A stretch of DNA of 64,000 nucleotides from Thalassotalea sp. PS06 (GTDB lineage: Bacteria > Pseudomonadota > Gammaproteobacteria > Enterobacterales > Alteromonadaceae): NCBI RefSeq assembly GCF_007197775.1, contig NZ_CP041638.1:2480001-2544000 (forward strand), read 5' to 3'. The notes under the pieces were generated by a model. The model worked only from the letters and a program-made list of their open reading frames with translations. It was not told where the DNA came from and made no database searches. Position numbers and translations under genes: made by a program. Shown piece by piece: positions 1-10,171 of this stretch; within the stretch, counting starts at the first letter, position 1; the number at the start of each line of letters is the position of its first letter.

Positions 1-485
1 CCTTCACGTTCCACTCCGGAATAATCGAAATTAACTTCCAGATAGGTATCAATTCCGAGTTCGTTACCTTTACCATCGTTACTGACAACATACAGGGTAC
101 CTCCCTCTCCTGTTTGCTCGACTTTATATTGCAGTCCATTGAAATCTACGGGCTGCCCCTTGTAGGTGAAGGTAAACTGCAGAAACTCACCGATTCCAAG
201 GATATCCTGAGGTTCGGCGCCACAACCACGATTGCCCCGACAGACAAGCAGTCCGTTGTCCGGGTCGAGCAATTCACTAAAGTTTGCAGGGTTATCTATA
301 GTCAGGCTAAGTCCTGGCTCAATTACGTCCAGGGATAATGAGAAGTTTTGCGAATTAGCATTGATGGTTCGCTGTTTTGCCAACTTTTTAAAGTCGACAA
401 GTTCCACGAGCTCCGCGAAACTTGAGGAGCTGAATACGACCAACAGCGTTAAAAGGCTAATCCTGAAAACGTTAATCAATTTCAT
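1..485 (-). CDS. Secreted protein of unknown family, N-terminal part (cut by window edge)
   Basis: An open frame runs from an ATG at 485 to the left edge of the window without a stop, giving 161 residues. The first 24 residues are a typical Sec signal peptide: a Lys near the start, a Leu/Val-rich core, and a probable cleavage after Ser-Phe-Ala. The mature part is acidic and rich in beta-type residues, with two cysteines close together (CRGNRGC) that could form a disulphide, and repeated Asn/Gly turns. A GGAG ribosome-binding site lies 8 bases before the ATG, and a -10-like TATACT is at 554-559. I do not recognise the family; an adhesin-like or extracellular beta-sandwich protein is possible. 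The C-terminal part, which would settle sorting or anchoring, is outside the window. Confidence 0.75.
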   Translation of the reverse strand, partial: MKLINVFRISLLTLLVVFSSSSFAELVELVDFKKLAKQRTINANSQNFSLSLDVIEPGLSLTIDNPANFSELLDPDNGLLVCRGNRGCGAEPQDILGIGEFLQFTFTYKGQPVDFNGLQYKVEQTGEGGTLYVVSNDGKGNELGIDTYLEVNFDYSGVERE

Positions 486-630
486 ATTACAACTCCAAAC
501 ATCGGGATATGAAAACAACGATAAAACAACGTTTATTAAATTTTTACCCCGCAAGTATAGTACAGTTTGGAAAAAACCAACTTTGCCAGCGGGTTAGCCT
601 GGTAAGGTGAAAGCATTTGAATTTGGCAGA

Positions 631-658
631 AATAAAAAAGGCCGCTTGAAGCGGCCTT
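631..658 (-). terminator. Rho-independent terminator after ppiD
   Basis: A GC-rich stem (AAGGCCGC / GCGGCCTT, 638-645 with 651-658) closes a short TTGAA loop. Read on the minus strand it is followed by a run of six T. It lies 24 bases beyond the ppiD stop codon. Confidence 0.85.
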
Positions 659-681
659 ATTCGATATTCTCTGGCGTTATT

Positions 682-2598
682 TTAGAATAAACCAGGGTCG
701 GCTTTAGAAAGCCTGCGAACAACTTCCGCATTCGCTTTCAATTGCTCTAGGTACGTCGCAAACGCCGATTGTGCCAACATCATCTGTTGTTGCTGGGCAA
801 GGTTTGCATCCATCTCATCAACAGCACCTTCATTAACGGCAACAATTTGCAATACCGCGTAATCTCCGTTGGCAAGTTCAACGCTACCAGCAGACAAAGC
901 AGACTCTTGAGGTTGCGGTAAGCTGAATGCACTTTGTACAATGGCGCCTTCAACAGTAGCATCGCGTCGTGACAGTGCAGCATGTTCTACAAATTCAGCA
1001 TTTAATGCACTAAGACCCGCTTCGGCACTTTCACCTGCTTTGATAATATCGACCAGTTCATCGGCTTTATTACGAGCGATTTCAGTTGCTTTTTCCTGAA
1101 TTAATTGCTGGTTAATTTCAGCTCTTACTTCAGACAGTGGCTTAGTATCAGCATCTTGATAATCAGCAACACGGATAACCAGGGCTTGTTGTTCAGGAGC
1201 TACTTCAATCACTTCAGAGTTCAAACCTTCATCCTTTAACTCAGCAGAGAAAGCAATGCTCATCACATCAGGAGCGTTAAATGGTGGTAAGTTACCCGAG
1301 CGAGTTAACCAATCTGTAGTTTTGACTTCGGTATTTAGTGCCTCAGCAACATCTGCCAAAGAATCAGAGATTTCAAAGCTTAACTCACCCATAGTCGACT
1401 GTTGCTCATAAAAGCGTTCAAGGGCTTGATCGTTTTTGATAGTCGCAAGAATCTCTTCTTTTGCTTCTTCAAAAGGCTTGATCTGTTGCTCTTCAATGTC
1501 GGTCATCTTGATGATATGGAAACCATAATCGGTTTCAACCAAGTCGGCTACAGGGCTTTCAGAGGTAACGGCAAATAACGCATCACCCATTGAAGCTTCG
1601 TCCATAGACCCTTGGGTCTGCCAATCCAAATCACCACCATTTTCGGCGCTGAATGTATCCGCAGAATACTCTAACGCCAGAGCCGCGAAGTCATCGCCAG
1701 CTTTAGCTTTAGCAAGCACTTCTTCAGCCTTGGCTTGAGCAGCAGCCTTGTCTTCACCAAACTCAATTAAGATATGAGCAACACGGCGACGTTCCTGTTT
1801 CGTATAAGAAGATTTGTTTTCTTCATAATATTCAGCAGCTTGCTCTTCGGTTACCGAAATATCGTTCGCTAAGTCTTCAATATTAAGCTCTACATACTCA
1901 AGCTTGATCATTTCAGGGGTCGCGAAACGGCCCTGGTTAGCCTGATAGAATTCTTCAACTTCCTGATCAGTAACATCGATACCTTGCTTCATCCCTTCTG
2001 TTGAAAGAACCGCATAACGAATATCACGAGTCTGATTAAGAAGTTTAACCGCTAGTTCCTGCTGATACGGAAGCGCAAACTCTGTTGCACTGATACTTTC
2101 AACCAGTTGTTGACGGACGCGTCGTTCGTTGAGGTAACGGCTAAATGAAGAAGCATCGTAAAAACCACTTTGCTGAATCAACGCCTGAAAACGTGCATTA
2201 TCGAATTGTCCATCTAACTGGAATTCAGGCATGTCTACAATAAGCTGCTTGATCTGCGCATCGCCGATACGCATTTTCAATTGTTCGGCATTCTGGTCTA
2301 ACAGTTCTTCATCGATCAGTTGCTCCAATACGCTTTCTCTCAGGTTCGCCATGTACGCATCGTTGGCTTCCAGAGTAGCGAACATTTCACCAAACTGGTT
2401 TTGTAATCGATTACGTTGCACGCGATATGCTTCCTGGAACGCTTGTTGACTAATTTCTTCACCATTAACCGTTGCTAACGAAGTATCGACGCTTTGGGTA
2501 TAACTTCCTACACCAGCAAAAACAAAGGTAGCAATTACCAAACCAAGAATAACTTTAGCAGTAACTCCCTTTGAGCCTTCTCTAATTCTTTCTAACAT
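682..2598 (-). CDS. ppiD: Periplasmic folding chaperone / peptidyl-prolyl isomerase PpiD
   Basis: The product is 638 residues, close to the usual 620-640 of PpiD. It starts with a short basic segment and one membrane anchor (about residues 15-33), leaving the rest in the periplasm. A SurA-N/SurA_N_3-like chaperone region fills roughly 35-260, and a parvulin rotamase domain lies near 268-365 (RRVAHIL at its start, GGDLDW in the middle, YGFHIIK at its end). A second, long C-terminal region completes the family architecture. PpiD sits at the SecYEG exit and helps newly exported envelope proteins fold. In this family the parvulin domain often has little isomerase activity, so the chaperone role is the safer statement. 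The gene closes the tig-clpP-clpX-lon-hupB-ppiD block, the same order as in E. coli. The ATG is followed at once by the anchor, supporting the chosen start. Confidence 0.95.
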   Translation of the reverse strand: MLERIREGSKGVTAKVILGLVIATFVFAGVGSYTQSVDTSLATVNGEEISQQAFQEAYRVQRNRLQNQFGEMFATLEANDAYMANLRESVLEQLIDEELLDQNAEQLKMRIGDAQIKQLIVDMPEFQLDGQFDNARFQALIQQSGFYDASSFSRYLNERRVRQQLVESISATEFALPYQQELAVKLLNQTRDIRYAVLSTEGMKQGIDVTDQEVEEFYQANQGRFATPEMIKLEYVELNIEDLANDISVTEEQAAEYYEENKSSYTKQERRRVAHILIEFGEDKAAAQAKAEEVLAKAKAGDDFAALALEYSADTFSAENGGDLDWQTQGSMDEASMGDALFAVTSESPVADLVETDYGFHIIKMTDIEEQQIKPFEEAKEEILATIKNDQALERFYEQQSTMGELSFEISDSLADVAEALNTEVKTTDWLTRSGNLPPFNAPDVMSIAFSAELKDEGLNSEVIEVAPEQQALVIRVADYQDADTKPLSEVRAEINQQLIQEKATEIARNKADELVDIIKAGESAEAGLSALNAEFVEHAALSRRDATVEGAIVQSAFSLPQPQESALSAGSVELANGDYAVLQIVAVNEGAVDEMDANLAQQQQMMLAQSAFATYLEQLKANAEVVRRLSKADPGLF

Positions 2599-2971
2599 GA
2601 GTGTCTCTTTTTAAAACAGGACCTTAAAAATTTATCGCCTGATTGTAGCAAAAGCGCCCCTTTGCTCCTAGTGAATATTAAAAAAAATATCTCGCAATTC
2701 CAGGTCGCAGTTACTGGCTAATTAACATTCAAAAATATCCATCAAATTTGTAAATTTATGAATAATTGAAGTTAAAAAAAGGTTAACGGTTTCGTTGACC
2801 TTACTTTGTGTCAGTGATTAGTATTATCAAATTAAAACAACAAGTTAAAAACTATAACGAGAATTTTGAAGTAACATTACAGTACTTAATGTTGATCGGA
2901 GCGAATAACTTTCCATCAGGCATAAAAAAAGCTGGCATAAGCCAGCTTTTTCGTAATTCAGGAAACTAATC
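2599..2971. other. Intergenic region between ppiD and hupB
   Basis: 373 bases without a gene. It holds the hupB terminator at 2924-2950 and, nearer to ppiD, AT-rich sequence that must carry the ppiD promoter. I see no clear -35/-10 pair, no repeat and no open frame worth calling here. Confidence 0.6.
2924..2950 (-). terminator. Rho-independent terminator after hupB
   Basis: A perfect 10-bp stem (AAAAGCTGGC / GCCAGCTTTT) with an ATAA loop. On the minus strand it is followed by a T run (complement of the A run at 2924-2930). It begins about 20 bases beyond the hupB stop. Confidence 0.88.
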
Positions 2972-3244
2972 TTAGTTTACTGCATCTTTAAGAGCTTTAC
3001 CCGCTTTGAAAGATGGGATTTTAGCTGCAGCAATCTCAATGGTAGCACCAGTTTGAGGATTACGGCCAGTACGAGCAGCACGGTCACGTACAGAGAATGT
3101 ACCGAAACCAACTAGAGCAACTTGCTCACCAGCTTTTAACTCGTCAGATACCGCGTCGATAAAAGAATCTAGCGCACGACCTGCAGCAGCTTTAGAAATA
3201 TCAGCACCCGCTGCAATTTTCTCGATTAGTTGAGACTTATTCAC
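2972..3244 (-). CDS. hupB: DNA-binding protein HU-beta
   Basis: 90 residues, the exact size of HU subunits. The N-terminal helices ([20 protein letters not shown]) are followed by the DNA-binding beta arm with the conserved signature [21 protein letters not shown], ending in the basic [15 protein letters not shown] tail. HU bends and compacts DNA and forms homo- or heterodimers. Lying between lon and ppiD identifies it as the beta-type gene. It appears to have its own promoter: a TATAAT -10 (3267-3272, minus strand) lies about 20 bases before the start, although the -35 is poor. A terminator follows it, so it is probably a single-gene transcript. Confidence 0.96.
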   Translation of the reverse strand: MNKSQLIEKIAAGADISKAAAGRALDSFIDAVSDELKAGEQVALVGFGTFSVRDRAARTGRNPQTGATIEIAAAKIPSFKAGKALKDAVN

Positions 3245-3526
3245 AATGTCTTCCCCTTTATTTGTTATTATACGGAGCTTGTTAAAAACGCTCTGAGGAT
3301 TTTATATCAGGCATTTTTTTTTAAAGCAAGCCCCAGGTTCCAAAAATAAAATTTTACTAAAAATCTTATGAACAAACAGCTAATCCCTTGCTTCACTAAG
3401 CTTTGTCGGGGGATAGCGTGGCGTCGATTTCCAGACTACCACTTTTTTATTGTTTGAAAACCCCTAAATTCAATTTTTTTTACAAAAAGTACGAAAAAAG
3501 GGATTTTATTAACAAAAATTCGCCGT

Positions 3527-5875
3527 TTACTCGCCTGCAGACCACTTTTCTACTGGCTCAGCGAGCGCCAAACCTAATACTTCATCGATCCATTTTACCG
3601 GGTGAATCGATAAATCAACCTTCACATTATCCGGAATTTCCTTCAAATCGCGCTCATTATCCTTAGGAATAACCACGGTTTTAATGCCACCACGATGCGC
3701 GGCAAGCAGTTTTTCTTTTAGTCCACCAATCGCTAGTACTTCACCACGAAGAGTTATCTCACCCGTCATCGCCACATCGGCTTTCACCGGGTTTCCGGTT
3801 AAACTCGATACTAATGCTGTACACATACCGATACCGGCGCTTGGACCATCTTTCGGTGTTGCCCCTTCAGGCACATGCACATGAATATCGCGTTTTTCGT
3901 TAAAGTCTTCATTAATACGGAGTTTATCGGTACGGCTTCTCACCACTGTCATTGCCGCCTGAATCGACTCTTTCATAACATCGCCAAGAGAACCGGTGTA
4001 AGTTAACTTTCCTTTACCAGGCACTGAGGCAGCTTCAATCGTGAGTAATTCCCCGCCAACTTCCGTCCAGGCTAAACCAGTTACCTGACCAATTCGGTTT
4101 TCATCTTCGGCTTTACCATAGTCGAAACGTTGTACGCCAAGGAACTCCTCAAGGTTGTCCTGATTTATTGCAACCGTCTTAATGTCATCGTTCAGTAAGA
4201 TCTTCTTCACCGCTTTGCGACAAAGTTTAGATATTTCGCGCTCTAATCCACGTACACCCGCTTCACGGGTATAGAAGCGGATAATACCAATAATGGCGCT
4301 ATCGTCGATTTCAATTTCTTTATCTTTCAAGCCATTACGTTTAATTTGCTTAGATAACAAATGACGACGGGCAATATTTAGCTTTTCATCTTCGGTGTAA
4401 CCTGACAGACGAATAACTTCCATCCTATCGAGTAATGGCCCCGGGATGTTCATGCTATTAGACGTAGCAACAAACATCACGTCTGACAAATCGTAATCAA
4501 CTTCGAGATAGTGATCGTTAAAGTTATTATTCTGCTCCGGATCCAACACTTCAAGTAATGCAGATGCCGGATCGCCGCGCATATCCGACGACATTTTGTC
4601 GATTTCGTCCAATAGGAACAACGGATTCTTAACGCCAGCTTTTGCCATTTTCTGAATCAGTTTTCCAGGTAACGAACCAATATAAGTGCGGCGATGACCG
4701 CGAATTTCCGCTTCGTCGCGAACGCCACCTAACGCCATACGCACATATTTTCGACCGGTGGATTTAGCAATTGACTGACCTAATGAGGTTTTACCAACAC
4801 CAGGAGGCCCCACCAAACAAAGAATCGGTCCTTTTAACTGGCTAACACGCTGCTGTACCGCTAGATATTCAATAATTCGTTCTTTGACTTTCTCAAGGCC
4901 GTAATGATCTTGTTCAAGTACTTCTTCTGCAAGTTTAAGGTTACGCTTAAGCTTACTACGCTTTTTCCAGGGTACATTGATCATCCAGTCAATATAGCTT
5001 CGCACAACGGTAGCTTCTGCCGACATTGGCGACATCATTTTCAGTTTTTGCAATTCAGCCAAGGTCTTTTCCTTAGCTTCAGCAGGCATTTGTGCTTCTT
5101 CAATCTTTTTCGCTAATTGCTCGCCTTCATCAGGCACTTCATCCATGTCGCCAAGTTCTTTCTGAATCGCTTTCATTTGTTCATTCAGGTAATACTCGCG
5201 CTGGCTTTTCTCCATTTGCTTTTTCACTCGAGAACGAATCTTCTTCTCGACTTGCAGCAAATCAATTTCGCCTTCCATCAACGCCATTAAATATTCGATA
5301 CGTTCGTTGACGCTTACGATTTCCAGAACATGCTGTTTATCTTCAAGCTTTAATGGCATATGTGCGGCCATGGTATCTGCCAATTGCTCGGCGTCTTCAA
5401 TACCTGAAACCGAAGTTAATACTTCAGGCGGGATCTTTTTGTTTAATTTAACGTAGCCTTCAAACTGAGAAACCGCAGATCGAACCAGAACTTCGAAATT
5501 CTGTTCGTCTACCTGAGTTGACGCGATAAAGCTGACATTGGCAATAAAGGATTGTTCGGTTTCGACAAAATCGTCGATGGTTGCACGCTGAATGCCTTCA
5601 ACCAATACTTTGACGGTGCCGTCAGGCAGTTTCAACATCTGCAAAATCGTTGCGACGGTACCAATTTGATACAAGTCATCAGGACTTGGATCATCGACGC
5701 TGGCATCTTTCTGCGCTACTAAAAATACTCTTTTATCCGTATCCATTGCCTGCTCAAGACAACGAATCGATTTTTCTCGTCCAACAAATAATGGAATAAC
5801 CATTTGTGGGTAAACTACGACATCGCGCAGGGCTAATACGGGGGTTTCAATCTGTCCTGAATGCTCTTTTGTCAT
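3527..5875 (-). CDS. lon: ATP-dependent protease Lon
   Basis: 782 residues, the usual length for bacterial LonA. The N-terminal LON substrate-binding domain takes up about the first 200 residues, followed by a coiled region, then an AAA+ module with Walker [10 protein letters not shown] and Walker [10 protein letters not shown]. The C-terminal peptidase domain has the Ser-Lys dyad: Ser in PKDGPSAG near residue 678, with the Lys about 43 residues later in the GGLKEK region. Lon degrades misfolded and short-lived regulatory proteins in the cytoplasm. It lies between clpX and hupB as in E. coli. A sigma-32-type promoter about 100 bases upstream (5974-6001) indicates heat-shock control independent of clpX, whose terminator precedes it. 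Confidence 0.98.
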   Translation of the reverse strand: MTKEHSGQIETPVLALRDVVVYPQMVIPLFVGREKSIRCLEQAMDTDKRVFLVAQKDASVDDPSPDDLYQIGTVATILQMLKLPDGTVKVLVEGIQRATIDDFVETEQSFIANVSFIASTQVDEQNFEVLVRSAVSQFEGYVKLNKKIPPEVLTSVSGIEDAEQLADTMAAHMPLKLEDKQHVLEIVSVNERIEYLMALMEGEIDLLQVEKKIRSRVKKQMEKSQREYYLNEQMKAIQKELGDMDEVPDEGEQLAKKIEEAQMPAEAKEKTLAELQKLKMMSPMSAEATVVRSYIDWMINVPWKKRSKLKRNLKLAEEVLEQDHYGLEKVKERIIEYLAVQQRVSQLKGPILCLVGPPGVGKTSLGQSIAKSTGRKYVRMALGGVRDEAEIRGHRRTYIGSLPGKLIQKMAKAGVKNPLFLLDEIDKMSSDMRGDPASALLEVLDPEQNNNFNDHYLEVDYDLSDVMFVATSNSMNIPGPLLDRMEVIRLSGYTEDEKLNIARRHLLSKQIKRNGLKDKEIEIDDSAIIGIIRFYTREAGVRGLEREISKLCRKAVKKILLNDDIKTVAINQDNLEEFLGVQRFDYGKAEDENRIGQVTGLAWTEVGGELLTIEAASVPGKGKLTYTGSLGDVMKESIQAAMTVVRSRTDKLRINEDFNEKRDIHVHVPEGATPKDGPSAGIGMCTALVSSLTGNPVKADVAMTGEITLRGEVLAIGGLKEKLLAAHRGGIKTVVIPKDNERDLKEIPDNVKVDLSIHPVKWIDEVLGLALAEPVEKWSAGE

Positions 5876-5973
5876 GAATATCTCTTGGAATAAGTGATTA
5901 CCACACTCAACTTGAATGGAGGTATGGAATGAAAACTACCTCAGTGAGCGGATTTAATTAGGCTCTAATGAGT

Positions 5974-6001
5974 ATATGGGGATAGGGACAGGAGTTTCAA
6001 C
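5974..6001 (-). promoter_or_regulatory. Sigma-32 (heat-shock) promoter of lon
   Basis: On the minus strand the sequence reads GTTGAAA, a 13-base spacer, then CCCCATAT. This matches the E. coli sigma-32 consensus (CTTGAAA, 11-16 bases, CCCCATnT) at nearly every position. It is about 100 bases before the lon start codon and just beyond the clpX terminator. The match is seen directly; its use is inferred. Confidence 0.85.
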
Positions 6002-6062
6002 GTGTTAATAAAAATAATTGCCGCAACAAGATGATAATCTCATTTTATCGTTTCGTATCAAC

Positions 6063-6085
6063 AAAAAAGCCTCCAAACTGGAGGC
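6063..6085 (-). terminator. Rho-independent terminator after clpX
   Basis: Stem GCCTCC / GGAGGC (6069-6074 with 6080-6085), five-base loop, followed on the minus strand by six T. It separates clpX from lon. Confidence 0.82.
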
Positions 6086-6109
6086 CTTTACGTCAAACTT
6101 TTTCACCGT

Positions 6110-7390
6110 TTATTCGGCATTTGCCTGCTGCTCTTTAGCAGACTGATAGATTACCAGCGGCTTGCTCTCGCCTTTAATAACCGCTTCATCAACCACAACT
6201 TTAGTGGCATCCTGACTGGACGGTAAATCGTACATGGTATCTAGCAACACACCTTCAACGATAGAGCGTAATCCTCGAGCCCCGGTTTTACGGACCATGG
6301 CTTTATTGGCAATCGCTTTCAATGCATCGGGCCTAAATTCCAGTTCTACACCTTCCATATCAAATAAAGCGGTGAACTGTTTGGTAAGCGCATTCTTAGG
6401 CTCTTGAAGAATTTGGATCAACGCATCCTCGTCCAACTCGCTTAGGGTTGCAACCACAGGTAAACGACCTATGAACTCTGGAATCAGACCGTATTTCACT
6501 AAATCTTCCGGCTCCACTTCCTGAAAGCGTTCGGTAAGAGATTTCTTCTGATCTTCGCCTTTGACTTCAGCACCGAAACCAATCCCGGTACCAGTTAACA
6601 ATCGTTGCTCGATGACTTTATCCAGGCCAGCAAAAGCGCCACCGCACACGAATAGAATTTTTGAAGTATCTACCTGCAGGAATTCCTGCTGCGGATGCTT
6701 ACGTCCACCTTGAGGAGGAACTGCAGCGATGGTTCCTTCAACGAGCTTCAGAAGTGCCTGTTGAACACCTTCACCGGAAACGTCACGAGTGATAGATGGG
6801 TTGTCAGATTTGCGGGAAATCTTATCAATCTCGTCAATGTAGACAATACCACGTTGCGCCTTCTCGACATCGTAGTCGCATTTTTGCAAAAGCTTCTGGA
6901 TGATATTTTCAACGTCTTCGCCAACATAACCTGCCTCTGTCAGGGTGGTCGCATCGGCCATCGTAAATGGAACGTCTAACAACCGCGCTAGCGTTTCAGC
7001 CAGCAATGTCTTACCGCTGCCGGTAGGACCGATTAACAGAATGTTACTCTTGCCCAGCTCAACGCCATTATGGACGTCACCGTTTTTCAAGCGCTTGTAA
7101 TGATTGTAAACCGCTACGGAGAGTACCTTTTTAGCGTGATCCTGACCGATAACATATTCGTCCAGATGCTCACGGATCTCGATAGGAGTTGGAAGCTTTT
7201 CAGTATCAGCTTTCGGCGAAATTTCTTTGATTTCTTCTCGGATAATATCGTTACAAAGCTCAACACACTCATCACATACGAATACGGACGGGCCCGCAAT
7301 CAATTTGCGAACTTCATGCTGGCTTTTTCCACAGAAGGAACAATACAATAATTTTTCGTTATCACCGCTACCTTTAATACCATCGGTCAT
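6110..7390 (-). CDS. clpX: ATP-dependent unfoldase ClpX
   Basis: 426 residues, normal for ClpX. The N-terminal C4 zinc-binding domain is visible (YCSFCGKS ... [11 protein letters not shown], residues about 16-42). The AAA+ module has Walker A GPTGSGKT, Walker B VYIDEIDK, the substrate-gripping pore loop AGYVGED, and the ClpP-docking IGF loop ([10 protein letters not shown]). ClpX forms hexamers that recognise, unfold and feed tagged proteins into ClpP. It follows clpP by 108 bases, so it may be read from the clpP transcript, but a sigma-70-like promoter in that gap (7450-7477) could also drive it alone. The ATG at 7390 places the zinc domain at the usual distance from the start. Confidence 0.98.
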   Translation of the reverse strand: MTDGIKGSGDNEKLLYCSFCGKSQHEVRKLIAGPSVFVCDECVELCNDIIREEIKEISPKADTEKLPTPIEIREHLDEYVIGQDHAKKVLSVAVYNHYKRLKNGDVHNGVELGKSNILLIGPTGSGKTLLAETLARLLDVPFTMADATTLTEAGYVGEDVENIIQKLLQKCDYDVEKAQRGIVYIDEIDKISRKSDNPSITRDVSGEGVQQALLKLVEGTIAAVPPQGGRKHPQQEFLQVDTSKILFVCGGAFAGLDKVIEQRLLTGTGIGFGAEVKGEDQKKSLTERFQEVEPEDLVKYGLIPEFIGRLPVVATLSELDEDALIQILQEPKNALTKQFTALFDMEGVELEFRPDALKAIANKAMVRKTGARGLRSIVEGVLLDTMYDLPSSQDATKVVVDEAVIKGESKPLVIYQSAKEQQANAE

Positions 7391-7449
7391 ACGGTCAGTA
7401 CCTCGTCGTTAATGTTGACTGCCAATTGGCGACTACTCAACAATCGCTA

Positions 7450-7477
7450 TGTATAAGTATTTCACAGATTACGTAAA
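7450..7477 (-). promoter_or_regulatory. Candidate sigma-70 promoter of clpX
   Basis: On the minus strand TTTACG, 16 bases, TATACA lies in the clpP-clpX gap, about 60 bases before the clpX start. Both hexamers are within two mismatches of consensus. It would allow clpX expression apart from clpP. Confidence 0.5.
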
Positions 7478-7498
7478 TCTCAATGCTAAACACTGGGG

Positions 7499-8116
7499 TT
7501 AGCGTTGTTTTAGGATGCTGTCTACCAATCCGTATTCAACCGCATCGTCAGCGCTCAAAAAGTTATCACGGTCGGTGTCTTCAGCAACTTTCTCGTATGG
7601 CTGGCCAGTATGCTCGGCCAGTAAACGATTCAAGCGTTCCTTAATAGACAGGATTTCTTTTGCATGTATTTCAAAGTCGGATGCCTGCCCCTGGAATCCA
7701 CCTAGTGGCTGGTGGATCATTACCCGTGAATTGGGAAGGCAATAACGTTTACCCTTTTCACCCGCCGATAACAGGAACGCGCCCATACTAGCAGCCTGTC
7801 CCATACAAACCGTGCTTACATTGGGTTTAATGAAATTCATCGTGTCATAGATAGCCATGCCTGCAGTCACGCTGCCACCAGGAGAATTAATATAGAGATA
7901 AATATCCTTTTCAGGGCTCTCTGATTCAAGGAACAATAACTGCGCCACGATCAGGTTCGCCATATGTTCTTCTACCTGACCACAAAGAAATATGACACGC
8001 TCTTTTAAGAGGCGTGAATAAATATCGTAGGAACGCTCACCTTTAGCAGTTTGTTCAACCACCATAGGTACCAATGCGCTTTCAATATCACCGGGTTTGA
8101 AGTTAGAAGTAAACAA
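7499..8116 (-). CDS. clpP: ClpP protease catalytic subunit
   Basis: 205 residues, typical of proteobacterial ClpP. The catalytic triad can be placed: Ser in GQAASMGAF, His in MIHQPLGG and Asp in the region TDRDNF. ClpP forms a double seven-membered ring that degrades substrates delivered by ClpX (or ClpA). The start codon is TTG at 8116: an in-frame TGA lies only two codons upstream, so no earlier start is possible, and AAGGA sits 7-8 bases before the TTG. A TTG start on such a conserved gene is uncommon and may limit its translation. The gene follows tig with a terminator between them, so it must have its own promoter in the small gap or depend on read-through. Confidence 0.97.
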   Translation of the reverse strand: MFTSNFKPGDIESALVPMVVEQTAKGERSYDIYSRLLKERVIFLCGQVEEHMANLIVAQLLFLESESPEKDIYLYINSPGGSVTAGMAIYDTMNFIKPNVSTVCMGQAASMGAFLLSAGEKGKRYCLPNSRVMIHQPLGGFQGQASDFEIHAKEILSIKERLNRLLAEHTGQPYEKVAEDTDRDNFLSADDAVEYGLVDSILKQR

Positions 8117-8130
8117 TGATCATCCTTATA

Positions 8131-8168
8131 AAATAAAAAATGGCTTATATGCACTCATATAAGCCATT
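8131..8168 (-). terminator. Rho-independent terminator after tig
   Basis: An 11-bp stem ATGGCTTATAT / ATATAAGCCAT (8140-8150 with 8157-8167) with a six-base loop. On the minus strand it is followed by a T-rich tail. It lies 40 bases after the tig stop and only about 15 bases before the clpP start, so it could also act as an attenuator for clpP. Confidence 0.8.
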
Positions 8169-8208
8169 TAAGCTATTGCTTGAAGCAAAGTCAATCACTA
8201 ATCAGTGA

Positions 8209-9513
8209 TTAAGCCTTTGGATTCATGATTTCGGAAAAAGCTGTTTCTTTTTCAGTCACATCTGCTTGATCAAGAAGTAATTCTACTGCTTGCTCTTCCA
8301 TTGCAACATGTTGCATTTGCTGAAGCATTTCCTGGTTGTTCATGTAGTAATCAACAACTTCCTGAGGATCTTCGTAAGCAGATGCTGCAGACTCGATAAG
8401 TGCTTTCACTTTCTCATCATCTACTTTCATCTCGTTAACTTTGATTACTTCGCCTAGCAGTAAACCAACCGCTACGCGGCGTTTTGCTTGCTCAGTAAAC
8501 ATTTCAGCTGGAAGCTGTGGCATGTTTTTCGGATCAATTTGACCACCAAAACGTTGCATAGCCTGCTGACGCAATACGTCAACTTCCTGATCGATTAAAG
8601 CTTTAGGAATTTCAACTTCGTTGTTCTCTACAAGACCATCAAGGATTTGCTCTTTAACTTTAGCTTTTACTGCCTGAGTTAATTCACGCTCCATGTTCTT
8701 GCGTACTTCTTCACGAAGAGCTTCAACACCACCTTCTTCAACACCAAATAGTTTTGCGAACTCATCATCAACTTTTGGTAATACAGGACCTTCCGTCTTG
8801 TTTACTTTAATGTCGAACTCAGCTTCTTTACCTTTCAGGTTTTCTGCGTGGTAATCTTCAGGGAAAGTTACAGTGATAGTTTGTTCTTCACCGACTTTCA
8901 TGCCTGTGATAGCTTTTTCAAAACCAGGGATCATGCGGTTTGAACCAAGCTCTAGTTCGAAACCTTCAGCTTTACCACCTTCGAACTCTTCGCCGTCTAC
9001 ACGACCGTTGAAGTCGATATTAAGCTTGTCGCCCTTTTTGGTCTTACGCTTGTTTTCTTTCCAGGTTTTGTGCTGGTTTTGTAACGTAACAAACATTTCA
9101 TCTAAATCTTCGTCAGTTACTTCAACTTGCGGTTTCTCAACCTTGATTTTGTCCAGACCTGAAAGCGCTACTTCTGGGTAGATTTCAAACGTCGCTTCAA
9201 ACTCTAGCTCTTTACCTTCTTCGTTGCTCTTGGCAACAAATGCAGGACGACCAGCTGGGTTTAATTTTTCCGCAACAATAGCTTCAACGAAGTGACGCTG
9301 CATTAATTCGCCAGCAACTTCCTGACGAACCGACTTACCATAGCGCTTCTGGATCACAGAAGGTGGCACTTTACCAGGGCGGAAACCGTTAATTTTTTGA
9401 GTCTTTGCGATTTGACGCAAACGATTCTTAACTTCTACATCTACTGTCTCGGCTGGAACAGAAATTGATAATTTACGCTCTAAACCTTGAGTAGTCTCAA
9501 CTGAAACTTGCAT
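8209..9513 (-). CDS. tig: Trigger factor, ribosome-bound chaperone
   Basis: 434 residues, the standard length. The ribosome-docking signature GFRPGKVP is near residue 44 in the N-terminal domain. An FKBP-type isomerase domain covers roughly 150-245 ([39 protein letters not shown]), and the helical C-terminal cradle follows. Trigger factor binds ribosomal protein L23 at the tunnel exit and shields nascent chains. It is the first gene of the tig-clpP-clpX-lon block. A near-consensus sigma-70 promoter lies about 160 bases upstream (9671-9699), giving a long untranslated leader. Confidence 0.98.
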   Translation of the reverse strand: MQVSVETTQGLERKLSISVPAETVDVEVKNRLRQIAKTQKINGFRPGKVPPSVIQKRYGKSVRQEVAGELMQRHFVEAIVAEKLNPAGRPAFVAKSNEEGKELEFEATFEIYPEVALSGLDKIKVEKPQVEVTDEDLDEMFVTLQNQHKTWKENKRKTKKGDKLNIDFNGRVDGEEFEGGKAEGFELELGSNRMIPGFEKAITGMKVGEEQTITVTFPEDYHAENLKGKEAEFDIKVNKTEGPVLPKVDDEFAKLFGVEEGGVEALREEVRKNMERELTQAVKAKVKEQILDGLVENNEVEIPKALIDQEVDVLRQQAMQRFGGQIDPKNMPQLPAEMFTEQAKRRVAVGLLLGEVIKVNEMKVDDEKVKALIESAASAYEDPQEVVDYYMNNQEMLQQMQHVAMEEQAVELLLDQADVTEKETAFSEIMNPKA

Positions 9514-9670
9514 TTACATACCTCAAATTCTGACGTTTTCGACGCCATTTCATCCATCTTTTTGGTCTTAAGTAATCGCCTGAACCGACAATTAAAATTC
9601 CATGAAAGATGCTTAGTGCTAATAGTTGGAAATTCCAAGTACCAACAAGATTAAAATTATGTGACGCGGG

Positions 9671-9699
9671 ATTATAGCGAGGCTACAGAGAAGAGTAAA
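9671..9699 (-). promoter_or_regulatory. Sigma-70 promoter of tig
   Basis: On the minus strand TTTACT, a 17-base spacer, TATAAT: a perfect -10 and a -35 with two mismatches at ideal spacing. The GC-rich CCCGCG just after the -10 could make it sensitive to ppGpp. Confidence 0.8.
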
Positions 9700-9748
9700 C
9701 AGCTTTTGGGCAATAGTTAACAAACGCCTGCCAGAGGTTGCAAACTAA

Positions 9749-10011
9749 TACCAATCCCATTAAGTTTGTGCACAACTCAGAGTTAGGGCCGAGGTTCAGT
9801 TACAACATAGATTTTATTGATATAGTCATTCTATATTAATGAAATATAGGGCAGTAAATGGGCCTCTCACTAACTCCCTACGGGTGAGTTTTAAAGGCAT
9901 TTATTCTGCGTTATTGATTTTGACAATGGAATAACCATTCTCTGCAATCAAAGCCTTGTCTAAAAGCCTTTAAATTCTCACTGAGTGAGCAATAATTTAA
10001 TGGGATTGGTA
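9749..10011. mobile_element. MITE-like element, full copy 1 (263 bp)
   Basis: It begins TACCAATCCCATTAA and ends with the exact reverse complement, a perfect 15-bp terminal inverted repeat. It is flanked on both sides by TAA, a three-base target duplication. The interior has no plausible gene. It is nearly identical, same orientation and same length, to the copy at 54776-55038, and matches the copy at 58460-58722 in reverse. Confidence 0.85.
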
Positions 10012-10088
10012 TAATAACAAATTGCTGGAAAAACACGTGTTCGAATGGTTCTGCAGCGATTGCGTACACATTTAACAGGGAAGAAAGA

Positions 10089-10165
10089 TGGTCGGTGATG
10101 CAAGATTCGAACTTGCGACCCCTTGGACCCAAACCAAGTGCGCTACCAAGCTGCGCTAATCACCG
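10089..10165 (-). tRNA. tRNA-Pro (anticodon TGG), distal copy
   Basis: 77 bases including an encoded CCA. On the minus strand it starts CGGTGATTAGCGCAGC, has TTTGGGT in the anticodon loop (anticodon TGG) and the T-arm GTTCGAATC. Sequence is identical to the copy at 10406-10482. It is the last gene of the four-tRNA operon. Confidence 0.97.
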
Positions 10166-10171
10166 ACAAGA

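Larger units (their letters stand above)
9514..10088. other. Intergenic region between tig and the tRNA cluster
   Basis: 575 bases. From left to right it holds the tig leader and promoter (9671-9699), a full 263-bp MITE-like element (9749-10011), and about 75 bases of tRNA 3' flank. No open frame here is supported; one that spans the element and the tRNA gene is a shadow. Confidence 0.75.

Noticed and set aside
3403..3666. 87-residue open frame overlapping the end of lon
   Set aside because: Opposite strand to lon's conserved C-terminus; a shadow of a real gene.
8117..8208. Sigma-32 promoter for clpP in the tig-clpP gap
   Set aside because: The gap is almost entirely the tig terminator; no TTGAAA/CCCCAT pair is present.
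9911..10132. 73-residue open frame across MITE copy 1 and tRNA-Pro
   Set aside because: It runs through a mobile element end and a tRNA gene; shadow frame.
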